A DNA stretch of 64,000 nt from assembly GCA_022822005.1 (NCBI GenBank), contig JAJECO010000062.1, positions 1 to 64,000 of the forward strand, read 5' to 3'. This DNA is from Candidatus Poribacteria bacterium (GTDB lineage Bacteria > Poribacteria > WGA-4E > PCPOR2b). This document shows, piece after piece, positions 24,863 to 33,509 of this stretch. Numbering within the stretch: position 1 is the stretch's first letter; each line of letters opens with the position of its first letter. The notes below the pieces were generated by a model. That model was not told the DNA's origin and made no database searches. It saw nothing but the letters and a program-made list of their open reading frames with translations. The position numbers and the translations under genes are program-made.

Positions 24863-25618
24863 TTAGCGCGCAACCCAACCGCCGTCGACAGACATAGCGT
24901 GTCCGGTGACAAATGAAGCGGCATCGGATAAAAGCCACATCACCGCTTGGGCGACATCTTCTGGATCCCCTATTCGTCCAATTGGATGCCTCGCAAGCAT
25001 CCGCGCTTTGCTTTCAGGGTCGTTCATTCCTCTCTCTATCATTGGCGTGTTGATGTGACCCGGACAGACCGCATTGACCCGAATGCCTTCAGCCGCATAT
25101 TCCATTGCAGAAGCCTTTGTCAACCCAACAACACCGTGCTTGCTCGCAACATATGACGGTGTTCCCCCGGCGGCGGCGAGTCCGTATGCAGATGCCGTAT
25201 TTACAATAGCACCGCTGGACTGTTTGAGCATCTGGGCAATTTCGTACTTCATGCACAACCAGACACCCGTAAGATTGATCTTGATGGTAAACTCCCAGTC
25301 CTCCTCTGTACAGTCCACTGTGCTGCCGCCTCTGCCGACTCCAGCATTGTTGAAGGCACAATCTAAGCGTTCATAGCTTTCAACCGCCCTATTGACCATC
25401 GCTTCAACTGAGTCCGCCTGTGATACATCCGTCTCCACAAAGATAGCCTCTCCACCGGTTTCTTGAATCAGATCCACGGTTTGCTCGCCACCCGAAACGT
25501 TGAGATCGGCGATGACGACCTTTGCTCCCTCGCTCGCTACTGTCAGCGCCGTTGCCCGACCAATCCCCGAACTTCCACCTGTCACCAGAACGACTTTATC
25601 TTCTACCTGCCCTGCCAT
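24863..25618 (-). CDS. SDR-family oxidoreductase (glucose-1-dehydrogenase-like)
   Basis: 251 residues. It has TGGSSGIGRAT (residues 14-24), IADLNV after beta-2 favouring NAD, NNAG (NNAGVGRGG), the catalytic Ser in VNTASAYG and YVASK near residue 158, and a C-terminal AMSVDGGW. All catalytic residues are intact. A strong GAGGGGG precedes the ATG. It is divergent from the next SDR gene, with about 160 bp between start codons. Confidence 0.9.
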   Translation of the reverse strand: MAGQVEDKVVLVTGGSSGIGRATALTVASEGAKVVIADLNVSGGEQTVDLIQETGGEAIFVETDVSQADSVEAMVNRAVESYERLDCAFNNAGVGRGGSTVDCTEEDWEFTIKINLTGVWLCMKYEIAQMLKQSSGAIVNTASAYGLAAAGGTPSYVASKHGVVGLTKASAMEYAAEGIRVNAVCPGHINTPMIERGMNDPESKARMLARHPIGRIGDPEDVAQAVMWLLSDAASFVTGHAMSVDGGWVAR

Positions 25619-25714
25619 CTCAGTACCCCCTCAATTAATTTGAAAACTCTTTCAATTTACCAATCGTATCATGTTTTTTGGAACCAAGCAATCATCTCCT
25701 AATGTTTTTGGATC

Positions 25715-25743
25715 TTGATTCATCCAGTGCTGTGCGCTATACT
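25715..25743 (+). promoter_or_regulatory. Putative promoter of the SDR gene
   Basis: TTGATT (25715-25720), 17-bp spacer, TATACT (25738-25743), followed at 25764 by AGGAGGA and the ATG at 25778. This shows that the longer reading frame beginning at 25715 is not the real start. Confidence 0.65.
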
Positions 25744-25777
25744 CAAGCGCAAAAGGACAGAAAAGGAGGAAATATCA

Positions 25778-26569
25778 ATGGACTTAGGATTAAATCAAAA
25801 AGTTGCGGTTGTTTGTGCGGCGAGCAAGGGCTTAGGAAGGGCGTGCGCAACAGCGTTGGCTCACGAAGGTGCGAGCGTGGTTGTCTGCGCACGTAACGAG
25901 CAAGAACTTAATGAGACAGCGGCAGCCATACGCGCTGAGAGTGGCTCACAGATATTACCCGTTGTTTGCGATCTCACAAAAGAAGAAGACATTGAACGGC
26001 TGGTTGAGAGGGGTGTGGAAGAATTTGGAACCGTTGACATTCTCGTCACCAACGTTGGACACCCGCAGATGGGTGCCTTCTCAGACTTAACAGATGGGGG
26101 TTGGCAGGAAGGTTACGAGGGTGTTTTGCTGCCGGTTATCCGGCTCTGCCGCACCGTGATCCCACATATGCAGCAGGCGAATTGGGGGCGCATCGTGCAC
26201 ATCACCAGTATTGCTGTTAGGGAACCTGGCACGCCTTACCTCATCTCCAGCGTTTTTCGAGCAGGCGTGGCGGCGTTGAGCAAGTCGCTCGCTAACGAGC
26301 TGGGCCCTGCAGGAATTCTGGTCAACACCGTTTGTCCTGGACCGTTTCGGACACCACTGGGCGAAGAATTGATACGACGGGCAGCAGCAGCACAAAACAG
26401 AAGCTATGCAGAAATTGAATCAGAAACGGCTGAAGCCTCCGTTATCGGGCGGATGGGGGAGGCGGAGGAGTTGGCTGCGCTTGTTGCTCTGCTATGCAGC
26501 GAACGGGGTGGAAATATCACAGGACAGGTGATGACAGTGGACGGCGGAGCAGCGCGTGGGTTATTTTGA
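25778..26569 (+). CDS. SDR-family protein lacking the catalytic YxxxK lysine
   Basis: 263 residues from the ATG preceded by AGGAGGA at 7 bp. Rossmann motif AASKGLGRACA (about 14-24) and TNVG in place of NNAG. The catalytic Ser region is HITSIAVREPG, but the YxxxK motif reads YLISS, so the lysine is missing. A subgroup of SDR proteins of the 'REP-P-x-L-x-S-x-x-RAG' type shows the same change, so this is probably a family trait and not decay. The activity is uncertain. It ends 35 bp from glnE in a tail-to-tail arrangement with a shared palindrome. Confidence 0.85.
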   Translation: MDLGLNQKVAVVCAASKGLGRACATALAHEGASVVVCARNEQELNETAAAIRAESGSQILPVVCDLTKEEDIERLVERGVEEFGTVDILVTNVGHPQMGAFSDLTDGGWQEGYEGVLLPVIRLCRTVIPHMQQANWGRIVHITSIAVREPGTPYLISSVFRAGVAALSKSLANELGPAGILVNTVCPGPFRTPLGEELIRRAAAAQNRSYAEIESETAEASVIGRMGEAEELAALVALLCSERGGNITGQVMTVDGGAARGLF

Positions 26570-26580
26570 GAGAGCAGTAA

Positions 26581-26608
26581 GTAGGGAACGCAGATCTGCG
26601 TTCCCTAC
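26581..26608. terminator. Perfect palindrome between convergent genes, likely bidirectional terminator
   Basis: A 28-bp perfect palindrome of GTAGGGAACGCAGA and its complement. It begins 11 bp after the SDR stop and overlaps the glnE stop codon (26605-26607). No long T run follows, so a pure intrinsic terminator is not certain. Confidence 0.5.
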
Positions 26609-29600
26609 TGCGTATTCAGCAATTGATTGAACAACGTTCGTGTGGTTTCTGTGCACCAATGGTAGTCCTTCAAAAAACGCTGTGTCCCATCTGCGTAGCC
26701 GAGTCGCTTAGCGAGCTGCTCCAACTCAGGGGCTTTATCCGGTAGGGCGTCCAAGGGTCGGTCATGCACGATTCGCAAGCTATTTTCCACATTCCTCAGA
26801 AATTCATACGCGAGAAGGAGCTGCTCCCGCTGATTGCGGGTTAAAGCCACAACTTCATACAACCGGTGAATCGCCTCAACGGTGTTCTGTACCCGCACTT
26901 GTGGGCGTGTCATACCGTGCATTAACTGAAGCGTTTGAGCGACAAATTCGATATCGATGAGTCCTCCGTATCCAGATTTCACATCAATTTGCTGTTTTCT
27001 TCTGCGTCTCCGGCGGCGTGTGGTAGCTGAGGTAAAGGCGGAGCGTGTCGTTTGCGCTTCTTTGCGTTGCCGATTGTGGATAATATGTGTAATCTGTTCA
27101 GCAGTCAGCGGTTGACCGTAAGCAAAGGCATGTGCTTGTTTAATAAACTCTTGACCTAATTGGATATCCCCAGCAACGGGGCGAGCACGGATCAGCGCCT
27201 GACGCTCCCACGTCTCTGCATCTTTTTCATAATAACTTTGGTAGCCTCCCAGAGACAAGGCAATCGCTCCGCCTGAACCAAATGGGCGGAGTCGCAGATC
27301 GAGCTCATAGATCCCCCCGCCTCCCGTATTCCCCTTCATCCGGTTAACTAGTTCCAATCCGAGTCTACTAAAATAATCTGCATTAGGGGTGCCTTGTGTT
27401 GTTTCGCCTTCAGCGGAGTAGACAAGCATCAGATCGAGATCCGCGCTGAAATTGAGTTCCCGCCCGCCGAATTTCCCCATGCCGATTACGGCAAATTGTG
27501 CTAAAGGCAGATCCACATCTGTCTTGTCATCGGTAGAAGCCGTTTGCCTCTGACTGTCACCTCTTTCCAACGGCTTCCCATATTCGATTTGTAATTCTGC
27601 GTTGATATGGGAATACATTGCCTGCAAGGTACCCTCCGCAAGATCGGAGAGTTCAGTCGTCGTAGCCCACAGATTTGCCCGTCCCAGAATGTTCCGCATA
27701 CCGATTCGCAGGACTTCGCTGTTTTTATACCGCCTTAATGCCTGAAACACCTGATCCGGTGTTCCATCGGCAATTTCCTGAAGTGCCTCCGTATAGATTT
27801 CGGCTGCTGTCTTGGGATGGTCCATCACCGCTGGAGCGGTCAACACATCAAAGGATTCTGGCTGCCCGGTTAGTAACTCAGCTAAGAAACGACTGGTTCC
27901 ACATAACCGAGTTAATAACTCAAGGGTGGAGGGTTGTTCATTGAATAGGGCGTAGTGCGAGCTACGCGCCCCTACCTTACTTGCGAAGGTTTCGATGTAA
28001 TGAAGTGCCGTGTCAGGGTCAGGAGATTCACCCAACAGACGCAGCAGTGTCGGCGCGAGATCGACAAACAATCGGCGGACATGTGGGGAAAACCGCACAC
28101 CGTCGTGCCCTTCTGCCATTCGCTTCAATCGCTGATGGGCTTCTCGCACATCAGCGAACCCAACAGGCCCCAAAAGGGCACCTATCACCCCTGATTCCGT
28201 GGCGATGAGCACGGCTTCTATATCCACTTCGCCATCTGAAACCGGCGGTGTTAAAACCTTGCTAAAAATTGACCGAACTGCATCTGTATGCAGCGTGTAG
28301 TCCATCTCAAACGCTTCTAAAGCAGAACCAGCTTCGCTATCTTGATACCCAATCCGCTTGGCGAGTTTTATTAGTTCCGGTTCCTTTGAGGGAAGAGAAT
28401 AGCGCTGCAAATCGGCTAGCATCTGGATACGGTGCTCAACTGTCCGCAGGAAGCGGTAGGCATCGGCAAGGATATCCCGATCCAGTTGGTCTAGCACCCC
28501 ATGATGGTACAGCAGATCGATAGTTTGCAGCGAGTTGTAATTTCGCAACACTGGGGTAGGGCCCCCGTGGATGAGTTGGAGGCATTGGATGGTAAACTCG
28601 ATATCACGAATGCCGCCGATACCAAGTTTAACATGTGCCATCACGTCATCGCCCTGTTCCCGGAGTTGACTTTCAATCCGTGCTTTCGTCTGGCGAACAT
28701 CCAGTTTTATCTCCGTAATGGAGGATTCATCAAGATATCGACGATAGACAAAGGGCTGAATAGTCCGAATGAACTGTTCCCCTAATTTGAGGTCACCGGC
28801 AACGGGACGGGCTTTGATTAGTGCTTGGCGTTCCCAGATCTCGCCCCATCCCTCATAATAAGCTTCGTAGCTGTCGATGGAGCGGGCAATCATGCCCGCC
28901 CGGCTCTCAGGACGCAAACGGACATCAACGCGGAAAACATAGCCCGCCTTGGTGACTTGGCTCATCCCGTTGATAATAAATTCGCAGAGTTTAGCAAAAT
29001 ATTCCTGATTCTCAACACCTTGATCCGTCATCCCATCGTGTGAGTAGGCGAACATCACATCGATATCTGAACTGAAGTTGAGCTCATATCCCCCAAACTT
29101 GCCCATCGCTATCACAGTGAGTGTGCTCGGGACCTTTTCGCCGTTGGGGAGTTCACCCCAAGGGATGCCCATTTTGGGGGTAAGTTCATCTGTACCGATT
29201 TCATAGCAGACTTGTAGTGCCGCCTCCGCGAGGTTGGTCAACTCCCGTGTCGTTGTTTCAAGATCGGCGTCACCCAGCAGATCGCGCAGCCCCAGTCGTA
29301 AACTCTCCTTCCGCTTATAGCCACGAATCGCGTTCAACTTCTGCTCTGCCAGATCAAACGGCTGCACTGCTTGGGATAGTTCGCCATACATCGTTTCACG
29401 GTCTTTCGGATCGCTCATCATCCCAGCATCCATGAGTTCGTAAAAGTACTCAGGATTCCGCACCAAAATATCTGAGAAATAGATACTGGACCCAAAGCAG
29501 GTTGACAATATTCTCAGAAGAAAAGGGGCATCATGCAGCAGGCGATAGAGCCAAAGTCGATCAAATGTCGCGTTGGCAAAACGCTCAAAATTGTTCAGTG

Positions 29601-29820
29601 CCGCATCCGGGTCCGGCGAATCCGCCGATGCGCTCAACAAATGGCTGACAATTTCGGCAAACGCTTCGCGATACGGGGGAACGTCTGCTAAGTTGTCAAG
29701 GCGGCGATTTACACCTTGAACATCCTGGAACCCATACGGTTCAAGGATTTGATTAACTGCTTCCGCCGAGAGGTCATCGGGGGAGAGAATCAGGTCTTTT
29801 GGAGTGAGGTTTGAAGCCAT
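26605..29820 (-). CDS. glnE: Bifunctional glutamine synthetase adenylyltransferase/deadenylase
   Basis: About 1071 residues with two homologous nucleotidyltransferase domains: GKFGGYELNFSSDIDVMF near residue 240 (deadenylylating half) and GKFGGRELNFSADLDLM near 785 (adenylylating half), plus the paired GGIRDIEF and GGLIDIEF helices. It adjusts glutamine synthetase activity to nitrogen status together with PII. It is longer than the E. coli enzyme (about 946), partly because of an Arg-rich insert (RRRRRRRKQ) just before GGLIDIEF. The ATG at 29820 is preferred to 29856 because GAGG lies 8 bp upstream. No glnA or glnB is in the window. Confidence 0.93.
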   Translation of the reverse strand: MASNLTPKDLILSPDDLSAEAVNQILEPYGFQDVQGVNRRLDNLADVPPYREAFAEIVSHLLSASADSPDPDAALNNFERFANATFDRLWLYRLLHDAPFLLRILSTCFGSSIYFSDILVRNPEYFYELMDAGMMSDPKDRETMYGELSQAVQPFDLAEQKLNAIRGYKRKESLRLGLRDLLGDADLETTTRELTNLAEAALQVCYEIGTDELTPKMGIPWGELPNGEKVPSTLTVIAMGKFGGYELNFSSDIDVMFAYSHDGMTDQGVENQEYFAKLCEFIINGMSQVTKAGYVFRVDVRLRPESRAGMIARSIDSYEAYYEGWGEIWERQALIKARPVAGDLKLGEQFIRTIQPFVYRRYLDESSITEIKLDVRQTKARIESQLREQGDDVMAHVKLGIGGIRDIEFTIQCLQLIHGGPTPVLRNYNSLQTIDLLYHHGVLDQLDRDILADAYRFLRTVEHRIQMLADLQRYSLPSKEPELIKLAKRIGYQDSEAGSALEAFEMDYTLHTDAVRSIFSKVLTPPVSDGEVDIEAVLIATESGVIGALLGPVGFADVREAHQRLKRMAEGHDGVRFSPHVRRLFVDLAPTLLRLLGESPDPDTALHYIETFASKVGARSSHYALFNEQPSTLELLTRLCGTSRFLAELLTGQPESFDVLTAPAVMDHPKTAAEIYTEALQEIADGTPDQVFQALRRYKNSEVLRIGMRNILGRANLWATTTELSDLAEGTLQAMYSHINAELQIEYGKPLERGDSQRQTASTDDKTDVDLPLAQFAVIGMGKFGGRELNFSADLDLMLVYSAEGETTQGTPNADYFSRLGLELVNRMKGNTGGGGIYELDLRLRPFGSGGAIALSLGGYQSYYEKDAETWERQALIRARPVAGDIQLGQEFIKQAHAFAYGQPLTAEQITHIIHNRQRKEAQTTRSAFTSATTRRRRRRRKQQIDVKSGYGGLIDIEFVAQTLQLMHGMTRPQVRVQNTVEAIHRLYEVVALTRNQREQLLLAYEFLRNVENSLRIVHDRPLDALPDKAPELEQLAKRLGYADGTQRFLKDYHWCTETTRTLFNQLLNTQ

Positions 29821-29996
29821 ATTATTTACCTCTGATTGTGCCGATTTATCGTGCATCCTCGCCGTTTAGTTATGAAACGTCGGGGGCAGGAATTGAAACA
29901 GATTTTTATGGAAGCACGTTATCATCATGACGATGATAAATATTCGGCTACACAGAATTGAAAAATAAAATACGAACAGTGGAATAGGAGTACATG

Positions 29997-30458
29997 ATGG
30001 CAATCACTGAAATACCAATAAAACTGACAGAAGTTTTGCAAACTATATCAATATCAGAATCGAGCGATTCGGTATATCAACCTCCGCTACGAAACACTCA
30101 ACTCGCTCATCTGCAGGTATTAGTCCGCGAAAAAGCCACACTAATTGAAAAATTAACGGAAGAGAATCAGTATCTCTGCACCCAAATTGAACGGCTAGAA
30201 AAACGCATGGAGTCGGAAATCAAGCGATCAGACGCCATGATTGAGCAGATGCAAACTGCCTCTGAAGAATCAAGCAAACGCGCCCAAGCGATTATCATGC
30301 ACTTAAGCCAACAGGTTGAGCGACAAATCGAACAGATTGAGATTTTGCAGGAATCCCAAGGTTTTAGTGGCGCAATTCGCCAAACCGTTAGACAACTGAA
30401 GTCACGTATTGTGCGCGAGCCACTTCCCGCGGGCCAGAAGTATGGATATGAGGCTTAG
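29997..30458 (+). CDS. Coiled-coil protein of unknown function
   Basis: 153 residues, no membrane segment or signal. Residues about 35-130 are a charged heptad-rich helix (REKATLIEKLTEENQYLCTQIERLEKRM, then QVERQIEQIEILQES), predicted as a parallel coiled coil. The last 25 residues are basic. TAGGAG lies 6 bp before the ATG at 29997, which is favoured over 29994. Homologues are not recognisable by eye. It is divergent from glnE and convergent with the peptidase gene. Confidence 0.6.
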   Translation: MAITEIPIKLTEVLQTISISESSDSVYQPPLRNTQLAHLQVLVREKATLIEKLTEENQYLCTQIERLEKRMESEIKRSDAMIEQMQTASEESSKRAQAIIMHLSQQVERQIEQIEILQESQGFSGAIRQTVRQLKSRIVREPLPAGQKYGYEA

Positions 30459-30468
30459 TGATCGAACG

Positions 30469-31416
30469 TTATGTCGCGATGTCGCGTTTCACAGCGCGGC
30501 AGATCGCCTCTGCCATCACCTCCGCTGCGATAATGCCAACGGTATTGACCGGTGCGTCGTGGGTTCCTATTGAAAGCGCGAAAACTGTATCGCCATCGAA
30601 CATGGTATGCACCGGATGAATCGTTCTCGCCAAGCCATCGTGCGCTATCTGTGCAACTTTCGTAACTTCTGTTGGGGAAAGGGCTGCGTTAGTAGCAACG
30701 GCACCGATGGTTGTATTTGTATTGGGCGTTTGAAATTGATCTTTTTCCTCCGGGTCAGATAATCTTTCTGTAATATTCACAAATTCCCCCGTCTCCGGGT
30801 CTTTCGCGCCTGCTATAATCTCTCCCGTCGTTGGATCAACAACGTTTCCGACCGCGTTGACGACGACAATCGTTCCGACCATCAGTCCCGACTTCAGCAC
30901 TCGACACGCCGATCCGATGCCACCATTTGAGGGCTGAAGCCCTGGTCCCTTTCCAACCGTTGCGCCTGTTCCAGCACCCACCTGTCCCATCTCGATCTTA
31001 GTATTGGTGGCATTCACGCAAGCGTGATAGCCCATCTCTCGGTCTGGACGCACCCTTGGATCTCCGACACCCAGATCGAAGATAACAGCACTCGGTACAA
31101 TTGGGACACGCACTGGACCCGCTGGGAAACCAACGCCACGTTCTTCAAGAAACTGCATTACACCGCTTGCTGCCTCCAATCCAAACGCGCTGCCGCCTGT
31201 AAGCAACACCGCATGGACTTTCTCGACCAATCCGCCGGGACGAATCGCATCGGTCTCTCTGGTGCCGGGTGCGGATCCTCGGACATCGACACCGGCGACA
31301 GCTCCAGACTCACAAAGAATCACCGTACATCCCGTGCGCGCCTTTTCATTCGTCGCATAACCAACTTTGAGACCGTTGATGGCGGTGATTGTATCGTTTT
31401 CTAATGGAATTGTCAT
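30469..31416 (-). CDS. P1-family (DmpA/BapA-type) aminopeptidase
   Basis: About 315 residues of the N-terminal-nucleophile peptidase family P1 (L-aminopeptidase/D-esterase). It shows INGLKVGYATNE at the start, GSAPGTRETD and LLTGGSAFGL (near 80), GATVGKG (near 150), and NTTIGAVATNAAL (near 240) where autocleavage frees the nucleophilic Thr/Ser. Members cleave N-terminal amino acids or beta-peptides in the cytoplasm. The ATG at 31416 was chosen; 31434 is possible. It shares an operon with the epimerase gene 28 bp upstream. Confidence 0.88.
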   Translation of the reverse strand: MTIPLENDTITAINGLKVGYATNEKARTGCTVILCESGAVAGVDVRGSAPGTRETDAIRPGGLVEKVHAVLLTGGSAFGLEAASGVMQFLEERGVGFPAGPVRVPIVPSAVIFDLGVGDPRVRPDREMGYHACVNATNTKIEMGQVGAGTGATVGKGPGLQPSNGGIGSACRVLKSGLMVGTIVVVNAVGNVVDPTTGEIIAGAKDPETGEFVNITERLSDPEEKDQFQTPNTNTTIGAVATNAALSPTEVTKVAQIAHDGLARTIHPVHTMFDGDTVFALSIGTHDAPVNTVGIIAAEVMAEAICRAVKRDIAT

Positions 31417-31444
31417 TTTGATCCAATGCCGCATTGGATAGGTG

Positions 31445-32341
31445 CTAAATCAACCTGTGCAACGCTTCAAAATAGTCGCGGATGCCAGCCAAACCCCGAT
31501 GCAGATCTACGTCTAACTTTTTTACTCTCTCGGAACTTATCGCTGCGGACTTTGGGAGTTTAGAGTGAACGATTTTAGCTTTGCCACGGGTTACCTCCTG
31601 TGCTAACTGCGCCAATTCTTGGTTATACACAAACATATCGCACAGGTTAAAGACCTGACCAAATGATGCAGAGTTATCCACCGCTGCCGTCAGTGCCGCT
31701 GCAACGTCATCGACAGCGACAACATCGCATCCGAATGTGCTTTCGTACTTTGTATCCCTTTGAACTGTTTCAAAAATGTCGCGCCAGACGGTTTTCTCCA
31801 AATTGGGATGGACGCCATATATCCAAGCGCAACGGAAAGCGGTTGTGTTCAACCCGAACTGTGCATAGTAGGTCCGACATGCTGATTCCAAAACAGTGTT
31901 GTGCATGACATAGGTACTCTCAGGAGAGATTAGCGGTGAATCTTCTGTAATCGGCGTCTGATATACATCTGCCGGTGTATAAACATCGGAACGGAGGAGG
32001 TAAGTACTTGTCGTGCAGATGAACTGTCGAACACCGGCAAGGCGAGAAAGCTCAAGCAGTGTCAGCGATCCGAAAATATTGGAGCGTAGATATTCAAGTT
32101 GTCGGTTCTCTACCACGGAATCATAGGCAGTATGGAGGACAACGTCCGCCTCCTCAACGAATGCGTATAAGGCAGCCTCATCGGTCAACTCTCCCCTGCA
32201 AATCTCAACCCCCAACTCCTCAAGCCAAGAGGTATCTCTTGATGGTCGCACAAGCGCACGGATGCGGTGTCCCCCTTCGACAAGTGGCTTAACTGTGTGT
32301 GACCCGACAAATCCTGTGGCACCTGTCAGCGCAACGTACAT
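31445..32341 (-). CDS. NAD-dependent epimerase/dehydratase-family protein
   Basis: 298 residues of the extended SDR fold. The Rossmann motif TGATGFVGSH (residues 6-15) begins right after the start, and LTDEAALYAFVEEADVVLHTA follows as usual. The catalytic YxxxK reads YVMHN (near 148), so the lysine is replaced by Asn; activity may be lost or changed. The real start at 32341 has GGAG 10 bp upstream. It is transcribed toward the P1 peptidase gene and divergent from the PhyH gene at 32575. Confidence 0.82.
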   Translation of the reverse strand: MYVALTGATGFVGSHTVKPLVEGGHRIRALVRPSRDTSWLEELGVEICRGELTDEAALYAFVEEADVVLHTAYDSVVENRQLEYLRSNIFGSLTLLELSRLAGVRQFICTTSTYLLRSDVYTPADVYQTPITEDSPLISPESTYVMHNTVLESACRTYYAQFGLNTTAFRCAWIYGVHPNLEKTVWRDIFETVQRDTKYESTFGCDVVAVDDVAAALTAAVDNSASFGQVFNLCDMFVYNQELAQLAQEVTRGKAKIVHSKLPKSAAISSERVKKLDVDLHRGLAGIRDYFEALHRLI

Positions 32342-32495
32342 GCTACGACTCTCCCTCATAAAATGGGGCTATTTTCTGACAATTGATATGTGTTAAATGT
32401 ATCACATCTGGCAAGAAATGTCAACGTCCCAAAATTTGAAAGCAGGCATCAATGACTGTGCTCATTCGCCTGTTTTTATTCTTATGACTTACAGA

Positions 32496-32524
32496 TTGAC
32501 AGGTTTTTAGCGAGGCTGTATAAT
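32496..32524 (+). promoter_or_regulatory. Consensus sigma70 promoter
   Basis: TTGACA (32496-32501), exactly 17 bp, TATAAT (32519-32524). Both hexamers match consensus. It drives the PhyH gene starting at 32575. Confidence 0.85.
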
Positions 32525-32574
32525 ATGTGCGTTTTACGCCATTCTTATAACAATTCCAATCAACGAGGCACCCT

Positions 32575-33465
32575 ATGCCAACAGAAATCAAACCCTTTGT
32601 GGAATCGAATGACCTACTCGATCAACCCGATCTGCTACGGGCACGTGCGAAACGAGATGGATATCTTTTTTTTCGGAATCTGATTGACTCGGACACGGTT
32701 CTCCAACTCCGCCGCGAGTTTCTCGAAATCTGCGATAGGCACGGTTGGATTAAGGAGGGGACGGATTTGATGGACGGCATCCGAAACGGAGGACCGTACC
32801 GGGAAGGGCAGGACGGATATTGGCCCATCCTTGATGACTTTCAAAGTTTGGAATCTTTCCACGCCTTCGCCCATTATCCATCAATTCTTGATGCCTGCGA
32901 CAAACTATTTGGTGAACCGACACTCCCCCATCCCCGGAATATCGGACGGATTATGTTTCCCGAAAACATAAGGTACACGACACCTGCCCACCAAGATTAT
33001 ATTCATATCCAAGGGACGGAGGAGACCTATACCGCTTGGATTCCTTTGGGTGATTGTCCACGGCATTTCGGTAGCTTGGTGGTGCTTTCGGGGTCGCACA
33101 GGTTTAGCGTTTTACCCACAAGGCGAGCTGAAGGTGCGGGCGGCTTGGGAGTGGACACCGATCACTTGGACCTCACATGGGTCTCAGCGGATTATCAGAT
33201 CGGCGATATTTTGCTTTTCCAGAGTCTTACTGTCCATAAGGCACTCCCCAACCAAACGAAAGACCGCCTCCGTCTTTCTGTCGATTATCGCTATCAAGGT
33301 CAATCCCAACCGATTACCGAAGGCTCGCTCCTACCGCACTTCAATCGTATGTCATGGGAAGATATCTATAGGGACTGGCAATCGGAGAAGTACCAATACT
33401 ATTGGAAAGATTTGGATCTGAAGTGTGTGCCCTTCACCAGAAAATACCACGAAGCTACACGTTAA
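32575..33465 (+). CDS. Phytanoyl-CoA dioxygenase (PhyH) family protein
   Basis: 296 residues. Iron-binding H-x-D in TPAHQDYIHIQG (near residue 139) and a distal His in LTVHKALPN (near 222), followed by RLRLSVDYRYQ for 2-oxoglutarate binding. It differs from the neighbouring PhyH proteins in a long N-terminal region (about 100 residues) and in the QGTEETYTAWIPLGDC strand. The substrate is unknown. It is read from a consensus promoter, with GAGG 7 bp before the ATG. An enolase-superfamily dehydratase follows 44 bp later, so the pair may be one operon. Confidence 0.85.
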   Translation: MPTEIKPFVESNDLLDQPDLLRARAKRDGYLFFRNLIDSDTVLQLRREFLEICDRHGWIKEGTDLMDGIRNGGPYREGQDGYWPILDDFQSLESFHAFAHYPSILDACDKLFGEPTLPHPRNIGRIMFPENIRYTTPAHQDYIHIQGTEETYTAWIPLGDCPRHFGSLVVLSGSHRFSVLPTRRAEGAGGLGVDTDHLDLTWVSADYQIGDILLFQSLTVHKALPNQTKDRLRLSVDYRYQGQSQPITEGSLLPHFNRMSWEDIYRDWQSEKYQYYWKDLDLKCVPFTRKYHEATR

Positions 33466-33509
33466 TCCACTCCCTACCCTAAAAGGAAAAAACTCCTCAA
33501 GGAGAAGCG

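Noticed and set aside
25715-25777. Upstream extension of the SDR gene at 25778
   Set aside because: The extension overlaps a good -35/-10 promoter, and AGGAGGA directly precedes the ATG at 25778.
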